Source: an uncultured beta proteobacterium (GTDB taxonomy: Bacteria > Pseudomonadota > Gammaproteobacteria > Burkholderiales > SG8-39). From it: a stretch of 38,156 nt of DNA. A program made the translations under genes and the position numbers. How positions within the stretch are numbered: position 1 is the first letter of the stretch; each line of letters opens with the position of its first letter. This document shows positions 23,980 to 32,063 of this stretch, one piece after another. The stretch is taken from contig CAIYPG010000137.1 in NCBI GenBank assembly GCA_903928055.1, positions 1-38,156 of the forward strand, written 5' to 3'. Under the pieces are notes generated by a model. It did not search any database. It was not told the DNA's origin and worked only from the letters and a program-made list of their open reading frames with translations.

Positions 23980-24753
23980 TCAGGTGCGCGCCTTGCTGCT
24001 GCGGGCCAGGAACGCGGCAATGCGCTGCATCGTTTCCGCTTCGGTGTGCAGGCTGCGCGTCGCGGCAATTTCCGCCTCGAAGCCGGCCGGATCGCCAGCC
24101 AGCGCGATGCAGCGCCTGGCCTCCCGCAATGCAGCCTGCGGCTGGGCGGCCAGTTCGGCAGCCAGGGCCATGGCCCGCTGCGCGGCCGGTCTGGCATCGG
24201 TACTTCCGGATACCGCCTCATGCACCAGCCCGATGCGCCAGGCTTCAGCGCCGGCAATCAGGCGCCCACGCAGGATCAGGTCAAGCGCATTCGCCCGGCC
24301 GACCACGGCAACCATGCGCTGCGTTCCGCCCGCTGCGGGAATCAGGCCCAGCTTCGTCTCGGGCAGGCCGAGCTGCGCCGTTTCTGAGGCAATGCGGAAA
24401 TCACAGGCCAGCGCCAGTTCCAGCCCGCCTCCCGTGGCAATGCCGTCGATCGCGGCAATGGTGGGCGCGGGAAAGTCCTCGATCCGGGCAAACAGTTCCT
24501 GCAGGCGCGCAGCAAATGCCGCCAGATGTTCCGCGCGCTGGGCTGCGGAATCGTCGCCCTGCATGATGCGAATGTCGGCGCCGGCACAGAAAAACCGGCC
24601 TGTCGCGAGCACGACCAGTGCCCGGCAGCGATTTTCTGCCGCAGCCGAAAGCGCCGCATCCAGCTGGTCGATCTGCGCCGGGCCGATGGCATTGGCCGGC
24701 GGAAAATCAAGCACAAGGGTTGCAACACCGTTCTCCGGATCTTGATTTAACAT
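23980..24753 (-). CDS. Enoyl-CoA hydratase/isomerase (crotonase family)
   Basis: A 257-residue crotonase that would hydrate 2-enoyl-CoA. The oxyanion-hole segment is FFCAGADI (54-61), and the second is in GIATGGGLELAL (104-114). Both catalytic glutamates of classical hydratases are present, E112 (GLELAL) and E132 (GLPETKLG). It is divergent from the acyl-CoA dehydrogenase gene, and site B lies in the 153-bp gap. Dehydrogenase then hydratase are consecutive steps of beta-oxidation, so the pair is likely co-regulated. I see no strong Shine-Dalgarno. Confidence 0.93.
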   Translation of the reverse strand: MLNQDPENGVATLVLDFPPANAIGPAQIDQLDAALSAAAENRCRALVVLATGRFFCAGADIRIMQGDDSAAQRAEHLAAFAARLQELFARIEDFPAPTIAAIDGIATGGGLELALACDFRIASETAQLGLPETKLGLIPAAGGTQRMVAVVGRANALDLILRGRLIAGAEAWRIGLVHEAVSGSTDARPAAQRAMALAAELAAQPQAALREARRCIALAGDPAGFEAEIAATRSLHTEAETMQRIAAFLARSSKART

Positions 24754-24778
24754 GCGTGGATTCAGGCCTTCTGATTTT

Positions 24779-24799
24779 CATTAAATAACTGTTAAATTA
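24779..24799. promoter_or_regulatory. Candidate TetR operator, site B
   Basis: ATTAAATAACTGTTAAATTA sits between the divergent enoyl-CoA hydratase and acyl-CoA dehydrogenase genes. The reverse complement of site C agrees with it at 19 of 21 positions. A single site here could control both directions. Confidence 0.7.
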
Positions 24800-24906
24800 G
24801 TAACATTGCACCTGCCGCCTTGTCAAACCCACTGCGCGGGAACATGCCTGCAGCGTGGCCGTCCCGACCGGCACAGCGAAGACCAACGAAGACAAACGAG
24901 ATCGAC

Positions 24907-26088
24907 ATGATTGCAACACACCTGGAATGGCCTTTCTTCGAGGACAGGCATCGCAACCTGGCCGAACGCCTGGACACATGGGCCGGCGCAAACGCCGACG
25001 CGCTGGAACACCCCGAGGGCGGTGCCGGGAGCAGTGGCGATGTTGATTCGGCCACACGCAAGGTCGCCGCGCTGCTCGGCAGCTCCGGATGGCTGAATCT
25101 GCTGGCAACCAGCGCCTGGGGAGGCCCCTCGCCGGCCATCGACGTGCGCAGCCTGTGCCTGATTCGTGAAATGCTGGCATCGCACTCCGGCATTGCCGAC
25201 TGCGCTTTCGCCATTCAGGGCCTGGGCAGCGTTCCGATCAGCCTGTTCGGATCGGATGCGCTGCAGCGCCGGTATCTCCCCGGCATTTTTGCCGGTGAGC
25301 GATACGGGGCCTTCGGCCTCTCGGAACCCGAGACTGGCTCGGACGTATCCGCCCTGACCACGACAGCGCGCGCCGACGGCGACGGATTCGTGCTCAATGG
25401 TGTCAAGACCTGGATTTCCAACGCCCCCATTGCCACCCACTACATCGTGTTCGCGCGCAGCGGCGACGCGCCGGGCGCCAAGGGCCTGTCCGCCTTTGTC
25501 GTCGATGCCGGCACACCCGGCGCACGGGTCAGCGAGTCGCTGGACATCATTGCCCCGCACTCCATCGGCAGCCTGGCCTTCGAGGACTGCCGCGTGCCCG
25601 CAGCCAATCTGCTGGGCCGGCCAGGTGACGGCTTCAAGATTGCCATGTCCACGCTGGATATCTTCCGGCCAACGGTGGGTGCCGCAGCGCTGGGCATGGC
25701 ACGCCGCGCATTGCGCGAAACCATCACCCGGGTCGGCGAACGGAAGGTGTTCGGCCAGCTCCTCGCACAGTTCCAGGCCACGCAGATGCGCATCGCCGAC
25801 ATGGCGGTCGATGTGGACTCCGCCGCGTTGCTGGTCTATCGCGCCGCCTGGGCCAAGGACTGCATGGAACGGCGCGTGACGCTGGAGAGCGCCATGGCGA
25901 AGATGCAGGCGACGGAGTCTGCCCAGCGCGTGATCGACTCCGCTGTGCAGTTGTTCGGCGGCATGGGCGTGACCGTTGGCTCGGTCGTTGAGCGCCTGTA
26001 CCGTGAAATCCGGCCGCTCAGGATTTACGAAGGCACCAGCGAAATCCAGAAGATCATCATCTCAACCCAGCTGCTGGGGAAGCACTAA
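24907..26088 (+). CDS. Acyl-CoA dehydrogenase
   Basis: A 393-residue flavoenzyme, standard length, that would oxidise acyl-CoA to 2-enoyl-CoA and pass electrons to ETF. FAD/substrate motifs include YGAFGLSEPETGSD (133-146) and WISNAP. The predicted catalytic base is E375 in YEGTSE (374-379), the position of the general base in medium-chain enzymes. ATG 24907 is preferred to 24820, whose extra 29 residues (MSNPLRGNMP onward) do not resemble the family. Its stop overlaps the stop of the convergent TetR gene. Site B lies upstream. Confidence 0.95.
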   Translation: MIATHLEWPFFEDRHRNLAERLDTWAGANADALEHPEGGAGSSGDVDSATRKVAALLGSSGWLNLLATSAWGGPSPAIDVRSLCLIREMLASHSGIADCAFAIQGLGSVPISLFGSDALQRRYLPGIFAGERYGAFGLSEPETGSDVSALTTTARADGDGFVLNGVKTWISNAPIATHYIVFARSGDAPGAKGLSAFVVDAGTPGARVSESLDIIAPHSIGSLAFEDCRVPAANLLGRPGDGFKIAMSTLDIFRPTVGAAALGMARRALRETITRVGERKVFGQLLAQFQATQMRIADMAVDVDSAALLVYRAAWAKDCMERRVTLESAMAKMQATESAQRVIDSAVQLFGGMGVTVGSVVERLYREIRPLRIYEGTSEIQKIIISTQLLGKH

Positions 26089-26900
26089 CGACCCGCGCCC
26101 TTCGCCGCCGGCCTGGGTGGGGCCATGGATACGGTCAGGTCTGCATACAGGGTGGCGATCTGCTTCACCGAAATCGCGCCACTGGGGCGGAACCAGGTAA
26201 TCAGGTGCTCCACCATGCCAATCAGTGAAAAAGCCACGGGCGCCACTTCGCTGGCGCGCAGACTCTTGCCGTGAACCTCGGCAACCAGGTCCCGGCAGAT
26301 GCCGAAAAACTCGCGTTCCAGCGCCTTCACGCGCTGGCGCTGCTTTTCCGGCAGGCTGTTGCGCAAATGCCCGAGCGCATAGATGCGCTCGTAGGCGGCG
26401 GACAACTCCTGCTGCTGCAATTGCCATAACACGTAGGCATACATGAACTCCCAGAGCCGCTGCCGCGGCTCAGTCGAGCGCAGCAGACTGCGCACGAACT
26501 GCAGCAGGTCGGCAATGGTGTGCTCCAGAAAGGCCACCAGGATGTCCTCCTTGGAGCGGAAATACCAGTACAGTGCCGGTGCCGTCATGCCAAGGCGTCG
26601 GGCAATGTCGATCATGCCGGCGCGCTCATAGCCAAACTCGCGATAGATCTCCGCTGCGGCGCGAATGATGCGTCGCCGCACGGCCTCGTCACGATCGCTG
26701 CCACTGGCCTCGCCGCGAGGCCGCCCGCCGGCGCCTTTTGCCTTGCGCCCTGCGGGCACTTTGAGCGCCTTTGCCACCTTGGCCACCTTGCGGGATTTCG
26801 GCTCCTGCCCGGATGACTCAGCGGCCGGAAGCACGCCACCTGCCGTCTTCACTGATTTCTTTGTGGCCATGTTCTTCGATGCGGTTTTTCGTGCGCCCAT
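26085..26900 (-). CDS. TetR-family regulator with long lysine/alanine-rich N-terminal tail
   Basis: A 271-residue regulator. The TetR helix-turn-helix is at about 75-120 (IIRAAAEIYREFGYERAGMIDIARRLGMTAPALYWYFRSKEDIL). The C-terminal ligand domain resembles regulators of acyl-CoA metabolism. About 65 residues rich in K, A and G precede the DNA-binding domain, which is unusual: most TetR proteins begin within 10-20 residues of it. ATG 26870 (MATKKSV) is an alternative start that keeps most of the tail. It is last in the MaoC-CoA-transferase-TetR operon, so it would control its own transcription through site C. Confidence 0.92.
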   Translation of the reverse strand: MGARKTASKNMATKKSVKTAGGVLPAAESSGQEPKSRKVAKVAKALKVPAGRKAKGAGGRPRGEASGSDRDEAVRRRIIRAAAEIYREFGYERAGMIDIARRLGMTAPALYWYFRSKEDILVAFLEHTIADLLQFVRSLLRSTEPRQRLWEFMYAYVLWQLQQQELSAAYERIYALGHLRNSLPEKQRQRVKALEREFFGICRDLVAEVHGKSLRASEVAPVAFSLIGMVEHLITWFRPSGAISVKQIATLYADLTVSMAPPRPAAKGAGR

Positions 26901-26903
26901 TAT

Positions 26904-26918
26904 TGCATTCGCAATGCA
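26904..26918. promoter_or_regulatory. Palindrome before the TetR gene
   Basis: TGCATT-CGC-AATGCA is a perfect 15-nt inverted repeat lying directly before the TetR start codon, in the 24-bp gap after the CoA-transferase gene. It could be an operator or affect initiation. It is unlike sites A-C. Confidence 0.35.
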
Positions 26919-26924
26919 GCCCGA

Positions 26925-28115
26925 CTATCGACCGCTCATCACCCGTATCCGGTCCGCGCTGTAACCCATTGCCGACAATACCTCGTCGGTGTGTTCACCC
27001 AGCGTGGGCGGCGTACGGCGGATCGATGCAGGCGATTTCGAAAAGGACACCGGGATTGACGGCGTGACCATGGGACCGGCCTGCGGGTGTGCATAGCGGT
27101 GGAAGAATCCGGTCTCCACCAGATAAGGATCGGTCGGAAGGTCACGCAGCGCGCGGGCGACGCCATGCGGAATGTCCGCCGCCTCGAACAGCGACCGCCA
27201 TTCGGCCGTCGTGCGTTTCGCCAGTTCCACGCCCACCAGCTTGTACAACTCCGGAAAGCGCTTCGACCGTTCGTTGAGCGTGGAAAAACGCGGGTCCTGC
27301 GCGAGTTGCGGCTGCCCGAATGCGGTGAACAGGCGCTGCCACTGGTCGTCGCTGGTGGCCATCAGGCATACATGCCCGTCCTTCGTGGCGAACGGGCGGC
27401 GGTAGGACATCAGCGCGCGGTCATATCCCAGTTCCCCCATGGGCTCGTCAAACGCACCGCCCCACAGATGCTCGATCAGGTTGAACGACATCATGGTCTC
27501 GAGCATCGGCACCTGAACCTCCTGCCCCTCGCCGGTGCGTTCGCGATGCACCAGCGCCATGCTGATGGCCGAAGCGAGCACGTAACCGCAGAACTTGTCG
27601 GCGATGACCATCGGAAAATAGCGCGGCTCGCCCAGCGCAAGCTCGTTGATGCCGGCAATGCCGCTTTCGCCCTGGATCACGTCGTCGTAGGCCGGCCGGT
27701 CACGATACGGTCCGTCCTGGCGGTACCCCGGCGCAAACGCATAGACAATGCGCGGATTGATCGCCGCCACCGCGGCGTAACCCACGCCAAGCCGCTCAGC
27801 CGATTGCTGGCGCGTGCTGTGCACAAGCACGTCGGCATCGCGGATCATGGCGCGCAGCGCCTCCAGCGCCTCGGGCCGCTTCAGGTCCAGCACCACGCTG
27901 CGCTTGTTGCGGTTCATGCCCAGGAACATCGCCGCCATGTCCGGATGGCGCGAAGGCCCGATCTTGCGGTTGAGATCACCCCCGGGAGATTCGATCTTGA
28001 TGACGTCGGCACCGTTGTCGCCGAGGATCTGCGTGGCCACAGGACCCAGGATGAACTGCGTCAGGTCAAGGACACGCAGCCCGGCCAGGGCACCACCGGA
28101 AGCAGCCACGCTCAT
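26925..28115 (-). CDS. Class III CoA-transferase (CaiB/BaiF family)
   Basis: A 396-residue CoA-transferase from ATG 28115 (MSVAASGGALAGLRVLDLTQ), overlapping the MaoC stop as ATGA. The catalytic aspartate is D173 in MVIADKFCGY. LGDNGADVIKIESPGGD and NKRSVVLDLKRPE are standard. As second gene of the MaoC-transferase-TetR operon, it is the likely activating step for the acid degraded by the neighbouring dehydrogenase, hydratases and SDRs. The chemistry is inferred from family and position. Confidence 0.94.
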   Translation of the reverse strand: MSVAASGGALAGLRVLDLTQFILGPVATQILGDNGADVIKIESPGGDLNRKIGPSRHPDMAAMFLGMNRNKRSVVLDLKRPEALEALRAMIRDADVLVHSTRQQSAERLGVGYAAVAAINPRIVYAFAPGYRQDGPYRDRPAYDDVIQGESGIAGINELALGEPRYFPMVIADKFCGYVLASAISMALVHRERTGEGQEVQVPMLETMMSFNLIEHLWGGAFDEPMGELGYDRALMSYRRPFATKDGHVCLMATSDDQWQRLFTAFGQPQLAQDPRFSTLNERSKRFPELYKLVGVELAKRTTAEWRSLFEAADIPHGVARALRDLPTDPYLVETGFFHRYAHPQAGPMVTPSIPVSFSKSPASIRRTPPTLGEHTDEVLSAMGYSADRIRVMSGR

Positions 28116-28579
28116 TTCGCGGCGCCCCGGCACTTCACCATGCGCAGCGGCGTGTAGGTCAGGACCGGAGTGCCGTCATGCTTTTTCACCTCATTGCGGC
28201 TGCGCACCAGCCCCCGCGAAGGATTGCTGCGGCTGATTCGAGCTTCGGTGACCTCCACCTCGACGTGCACGGTGTCCCCGGCAAAGACCGGATTGTGGAT
28301 GTCCAGTTCCATGTGCAGAAAGGCAAGCGCCGTGTGCTGCATGGTGGCCTGCACCAGCAACCCCTCGCACATGGCATAGGCCAGCATGGCGGGACCAACC
28401 CGGCCCTTGATGGCAGACCCTTCCTTCAGGAACTCCAGGTCGGTGAACATGACTTCGGTCAGCCCGGTACAGTTCACGTAATTGAGGATGTCCCCTTCGG
28501 TGATGGTCCGGCCGATTGTGCTGAATTTCCGGCCGACCGGAAGGTCCTCGAAGTGATAGCCCAGCCCGACGATTTCCAT
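28112..28579 (-). CDS. MaoC-like hot-dog-fold dehydratase
   Basis: A 155-residue single hot-dog domain from ATG 28579; the longer frame to 28621 lacks a better ribosome site, while GAGG lies 9 nt before 28579. FEDLPVGRKFSTIGRTITEGDILNYVNCTG is the typical MaoC opening, with the hydratase-2-like D/N-x-x-x-Y segment, and the hot-dog strand HNPVFAGDTVHVEVEVTEAR follows. It is first in the operon, downstream of site C and divergent from the FabG-like SDR. A 2-enoyl-CoA or related acyl-CoA hydratase role is likely. Confidence 0.9.
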   Translation of the reverse strand: MEIVGLGYHFEDLPVGRKFSTIGRTITEGDILNYVNCTGLTEVMFTDLEFLKEGSAIKGRVGPAMLAYAMCEGLLVQATMQHTALAFLHMELDIHNPVFAGDTVHVEVEVTEARISRSNPSRGLVRSRNEVKKHDGTPVLTYTPLRMVKCRGAAK

Positions 28580-28706
28580 GCTGCCTGTCCTCTTTTCCGA
28601 TTCTTCGAATGTGGGGAGCACGACTCCCCTGCCCGGATCACACCGCCGCTCGCGGAATGCGTGCGGCGGGTTGACGCGTCCCCCGATAATGCCATAGTCT
28701 TGCAGT

Positions 28707-28737
28707 TAATTTAACAGTCATTAAATGACCATTAAAT
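28707..28737. promoter_or_regulatory. Candidate TetR operator, site C (two overlapping copies)
   Basis: TAATTTAACAGTCATTAAAT (28707-28726) is a minus-strand copy of the motif, and CATTAAATGACCATTAAAT (28719-28737) is an overlapping plus-strand copy. TTTAA/TTAAA half-sites recur every 11 bp, about one helical turn. It sits between the divergent MaoC operon, which includes the TetR gene, and the SDR-crotonase operon. Confidence 0.7.
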
Positions 28738-28769
28738 CACCTCGTTTGAATGACTCCGGATACTGAACA

Positions 28770-29549
28770 ATGACCCAGACCAGCAGCAATGACCGCAAAG
28801 TGGCCCTGATAACCGGCGCCAGCCAGGGCATCGGCTGGAGCATCGCAGAGCGCCTCGCCAGGGACGGCATGATCGTCATTGTCAACGGCCAGCGTTCCGA
28901 TGCCGCAGAAAAAGCGGCCGAGGCACTGGTTGCGGCCGGCGCAGAGGCCATCGCCCTGCCAGCCGACGTCTCCAGCGAAAAAGCCGTGCTCGGGCTGTTT
29001 GACGAGATCCGCTCACGCTACGGCAGGCTCGATGTACTGGTCAACAATGCCGGCGTGGCGTTGCGGGTCGATGGTCGCAAGGCCCCCGTAGAAAGCACGC
29101 CAACGGACATGTGGGAACGCACCCTGGCGGTCAACCTGACTGGCGCCTTCTTCACTTCGCGCGCCGCCATTCCGCTGATGAAGGAACGCGGGTGGGGCCG
29201 CATCATCAACATGGCCTCGCAGGCCGGACGCATGGATACCGGCTTCGGCAGCGCCTATTACGCAGCCTCCAAGGCCGGACTGGTCGGCTTCTCGCGCGTC
29301 ATGGCCGGCGAAGTCGGGCCTCACGGCATTACTGTCAACTGTGTCTCCCCGGGCCGCATCAAGACCGCAATGGCCGCGACTTTCGCGAATGCCGATGCCG
29401 TCGACCAGCTTTACATCGCCAGGACGCCCATGCGCAAGGTGGGCATGCCCGGCGACGTCGCCGGTGCGGTTTCCTTCCTCGCGTCAGAGGAGTCGGCCTT
29501 CATCACCGGAACCATCATCGACATCACTGGCGGCTTTTTCATGCCCTGA
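28770..29549 (+). CDS. SDR family oxidoreductase (FabG-like)
   Basis: A 259-residue classical SDR with TGASQGIG (15-22), NNAG (92-95), and catalytic S150, Y164 and K168. CVSPGRIKTAM and ITGTIIDITGGFFMP complete the fold. It is transcribed away from the MaoC operon under site C and followed by a crotonase gene 77 bp on. In this setting a 3-hydroxyacyl-CoA dehydrogenase role is reasonable, but 3-oxoacyl reduction cannot be excluded. Confidence 0.93.
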   Translation: MTQTSSNDRKVALITGASQGIGWSIAERLARDGMIVIVNGQRSDAAEKAAEALVAAGAEAIALPADVSSEKAVLGLFDEIRSRYGRLDVLVNNAGVALRVDGRKAPVESTPTDMWERTLAVNLTGAFFTSRAAIPLMKERGWGRIINMASQAGRMDTGFGSAYYAASKAGLVGFSRVMAGEVGPHGITVNCVSPGRIKTAMAATFANADAVDQLYIARTPMRKVGMPGDVAGAVSFLASEESAFITGTIIDITGGFFMP

Positions 29550-29626
29550 GTGTGCGCTGAATGCCGGCCCCGGCAACGTTGCCCCGAATCAGATTCAATC
29601 ATTCATCAATCCAGCCTGGAGACAAC

Positions 29627-30484
29627 ATGAGCACTTCCGCAAGCCGCTTCCACTCGGCCCCTGTCGACTTCAAGACCTACCAGCCGAAGCATTTTTTGTG
29701 GACGCTGCAGGGCAAGGTCGCGACCGTGACGCTGAACCGCCCGGACCGCAAGAACCCGCTGACCTTCGAGTCCTATGCCGAACTGCGCGACATGTTCTAT
29801 GCACTCATTCACTCGGACGACGTGAAGGTCGTGGTCATTACCGGTGCCGGCGGCAACTTCTGCTCGGGCGGCGACGTTCACGAGATCATCGGCCCGCTGG
29901 TGCAGATGCAGAAGAAGGATGACATGCAGGGCCTGCTCGGTTTCACGCGCATGACCGGCGACCTGGTCAAGGCCATGCGTGCCTGCCCCCAGACCATCAT
30001 CTCCGCGGTTGACGGCATCTGCGCCGGCGCAGGCGCCATCGTCTCGATGGCCTCCGACATGCGTTATGGCACCGCACGCAGCAAGGTTGCCTTCCTGTTC
30101 GTGCGCGTGGGCCTCGCCGGCGCCGACATGGGTGCCTGCGCCATCCTGCCGCGCATCATCGGTTCAGGACGCGCCTCGGAACTGCTCTATACCGGCCGTT
30201 CCATGGACGGCACCGAGGCCGAACGCTGGGGCTTCTACAACAAGGTATGCGAACCGGAAGCCCTGCTCGCCGATACGCTGGCACTGGCCGAATCCATTGC
30301 CTCCGGCCCGACCTTCGCCCATGCCATGACCAAACGCTGCCTGCATCAGGAATGGAACATGGGCGTGGACGAGGCCATTGAGGCGGAAGCCCAGGCCCAG
30401 GCCATCTGCATGCAGACGCACGATTTTGAGCGCGCCTATAACGCGTTCGTGGCGAAGCAAAAGCCCGTATTTGCCGGAGATTGA
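29627..30484 (+). CDS. Crotonase-family protein with dienoyl-CoA isomerase-like aspartate
   Basis: A 285-residue crotonase from ATG 29627, preceded by GGAG; an upstream in-frame start (29561) adds 22 unrelated residues. [10 protein letters not shown] supplies one oxyanion hole and GICAGAGAI the other. Neither classical hydratase glutamate is present: the aligned residues are I138 and R160. Instead D167 in GLAGADMGA lines up with the aspartate of delta3,5-delta2,4-dienoyl-CoA isomerase (GLAADVG). Isomerase or another reaction is thus more likely than plain hydration. It is second in the SDR-crotonase operon. Confidence 0.9.
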   Translation: MSTSASRFHSAPVDFKTYQPKHFLWTLQGKVATVTLNRPDRKNPLTFESYAELRDMFYALIHSDDVKVVVITGAGGNFCSGGDVHEIIGPLVQMQKKDDMQGLLGFTRMTGDLVKAMRACPQTIISAVDGICAGAGAIVSMASDMRYGTARSKVAFLFVRVGLAGADMGACAILPRIIGSGRASELLYTGRSMDGTEAERWGFYNKVCEPEALLADTLALAESIASGPTFAHAMTKRCLHQEWNMGVDEAIEAEAQAQAICMQTHDFERAYNAFVAKQKPVFAGD

Positions 30485-30557
30485 TGCGACATGTGACTCG
30501 AATTGCCACCGGCCTGCGGCAAACAACCTGAATCGCCACAGCCGGTGCACCAGGGGT

Positions 30558-31751
30558 TCAACCGGGTGCTGTTTCGGATTTCTCGTGCCCTTCATTCCAC
30601 TGCGGACGCATGTAGTACGCGCCGGCAATCAGCATTACGCCGAGTCCGGCGAACACCGGACCCACGCCGACCACGCCGCCCAGCGCACCCGCGCCCAGCG
30701 GCACGATGGTCTGCATGCCGTTGAGGATGGACAGGCGCAGACCCATCACCTCCCCCGCCCGGCCTTCGGGTGAGGCTTCGTTCATCAGCGCCAGCGCCAG
30801 CGGCGCCCCGGCGCCGAGCGCCAGGCCCAGCGTAAAACTGATCGCCAGCAGCGTGGCCATCTGCGAGAACAGCGGCAGCAGCATCATCCCCACGCCGGTG
30901 GCCGCGACCGAGGCAATCATCATCTGCCAGGGGCGCACCCGCCGCGTCACCATCGGCGCCGCCCCGCGCACCACCACCATCGCCACCCCGAGGGCGCTCA
31001 CCATCATGCCGATCTGCGAGGCCGACAGGCCGACCTGCACGCCATACACGGGCGTCAGGAAGTAATAGAAGTTCAGCGCCACGAAGGACAGCACCGCGCC
31101 GGCGAAGATGCGGCGCATCAGCGGCGGGCGCAGCAGCTCGAGGGAGTTGCCGCGCTTCGCGCCATGTCCGCCGCCTGCACCGGGCGGAACCAGCTTCAGC
31201 CAGCCCGAGGCCAGCGCCACGACCGAGAGCATGGGCAGAAAGGCAAGCAGCAGGAAGGTGTTGGCATGGCCGATGCCGTCGATGGCAAAGCCGGTAATCA
31301 GCGGCGCGATGAAATTGGCCAGCGAATTGGCCTGCATCGACATGCTGAAGTTCGCCACCTTGTCGCCGGGCCCGCCGTAGCGGCCCACCTGCTGATGCCC
31401 GCCCACCACGAACACGTTGTATCCCACACCCACCGCCAGGCTCACCACGAACAGTGCGCCAATGCCGTTCCACAGGAAGGCCGTGGCCGTACCCGCACTC
31501 ATCACCAGCGCCGCGCACAACAGCGGGATGCGCGCATCGCTGCGATCGAACCAGCGTCCCATGGCCACGGAGGTGAACACCACCGGCGCATTGAACAGCG
31601 CAGCGAGCAGCCCCACCATCGCCGGCGAGGCGCCCAGTTGCACGGCCGTGAGCAGGACGCACAGCGTGGTACCGCGCATCACGACATGGTTTGTCGACAC
31701 GATGAGGATCAGCAGGTGCAGGGGTTTCAGTTTCAACGCGGGCTTTCTCAC
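30558..31751 (-). CDS. MFS transporter
   Basis: A 397-residue transporter of about 12 helices if started at GTG 31751 (VRKPALKLKPLHLLIL). The frame stays open to 32276, but those residues are not hydrophobic and do not resemble the family, and no start here has a clear Shine-Dalgarno, so the N-terminus is uncertain. MGRWFDRSDARIP is motif A. Shared segments (PLHL, QQVGRYGGPGDKVANFS, GLSASQIG, VMGLRLSI) mark it as a paralog of the MFS protein at 13537-14811. It is convergent with the crotonase gene and divergent from the hydrolase gene. Confidence 0.85.
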   Translation of the reverse strand: MRKPALKLKPLHLLILIVSTNHVVMRGTTLCVLLTAVQLGASPAMVGLLAALFNAPVVFTSVAMGRWFDRSDARIPLLCAALVMSAGTATAFLWNGIGALFVVSLAVGVGYNVFVVGGHQQVGRYGGPGDKVANFSMSMQANSLANFIAPLITGFAIDGIGHANTFLLLAFLPMLSVVALASGWLKLVPPGAGGGHGAKRGNSLELLRPPLMRRIFAGAVLSFVALNFYYFLTPVYGVQVGLSASQIGMMVSALGVAMVVVRGAAPMVTRRVRPWQMMIASVAATGVGMMLLPLFSQMATLLAISFTLGLALGAGAPLALALMNEASPEGRAGEVMGLRLSILNGMQTIVPLGAGALGGVVGVGPVFAGLGVMLIAGAYYMRPQWNEGHEKSETAPG

Positions 31752-32063
31752 GGACCAGATTGCGGGGGGCCCTACCCTACCAACATCCGGCCCCGCGGGC
31801 CAGTCCGGCGTGCCACGATGTGCCACGATTTGCCATTTCGCGGCGCCGCAACAAACCGGTACAATTGTCATGACAATAAAAAAGCCGCCAGCGCGCCATC
31901 GAGCGCCAGAGTCCGGCCGCAACACCCAGGCAGTCCAGGGCAGTTCAGCAGCTTGCATGAAGCCGCAGTTACACCCGCGGTCGCCGGATTCCGGCACATC
32001 GATTGACGCAACGGTTGACCGAACAGTCGACCCAACATCAAGTCTCATGAAAAGGCTGAACGC
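31752..32063. promoter_or_regulatory. 312-bp divergent promoter region with a palindrome
   Basis: The perfect 14-bp ATTGTCATGACAAT lies at 31864-31877, between the divergent MFS and alpha/beta hydrolase genes. Its form resembles sites bound by GntR-family regulators; no such regulator gene is in the window. I see no gene in this stretch. Confidence 0.45.
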
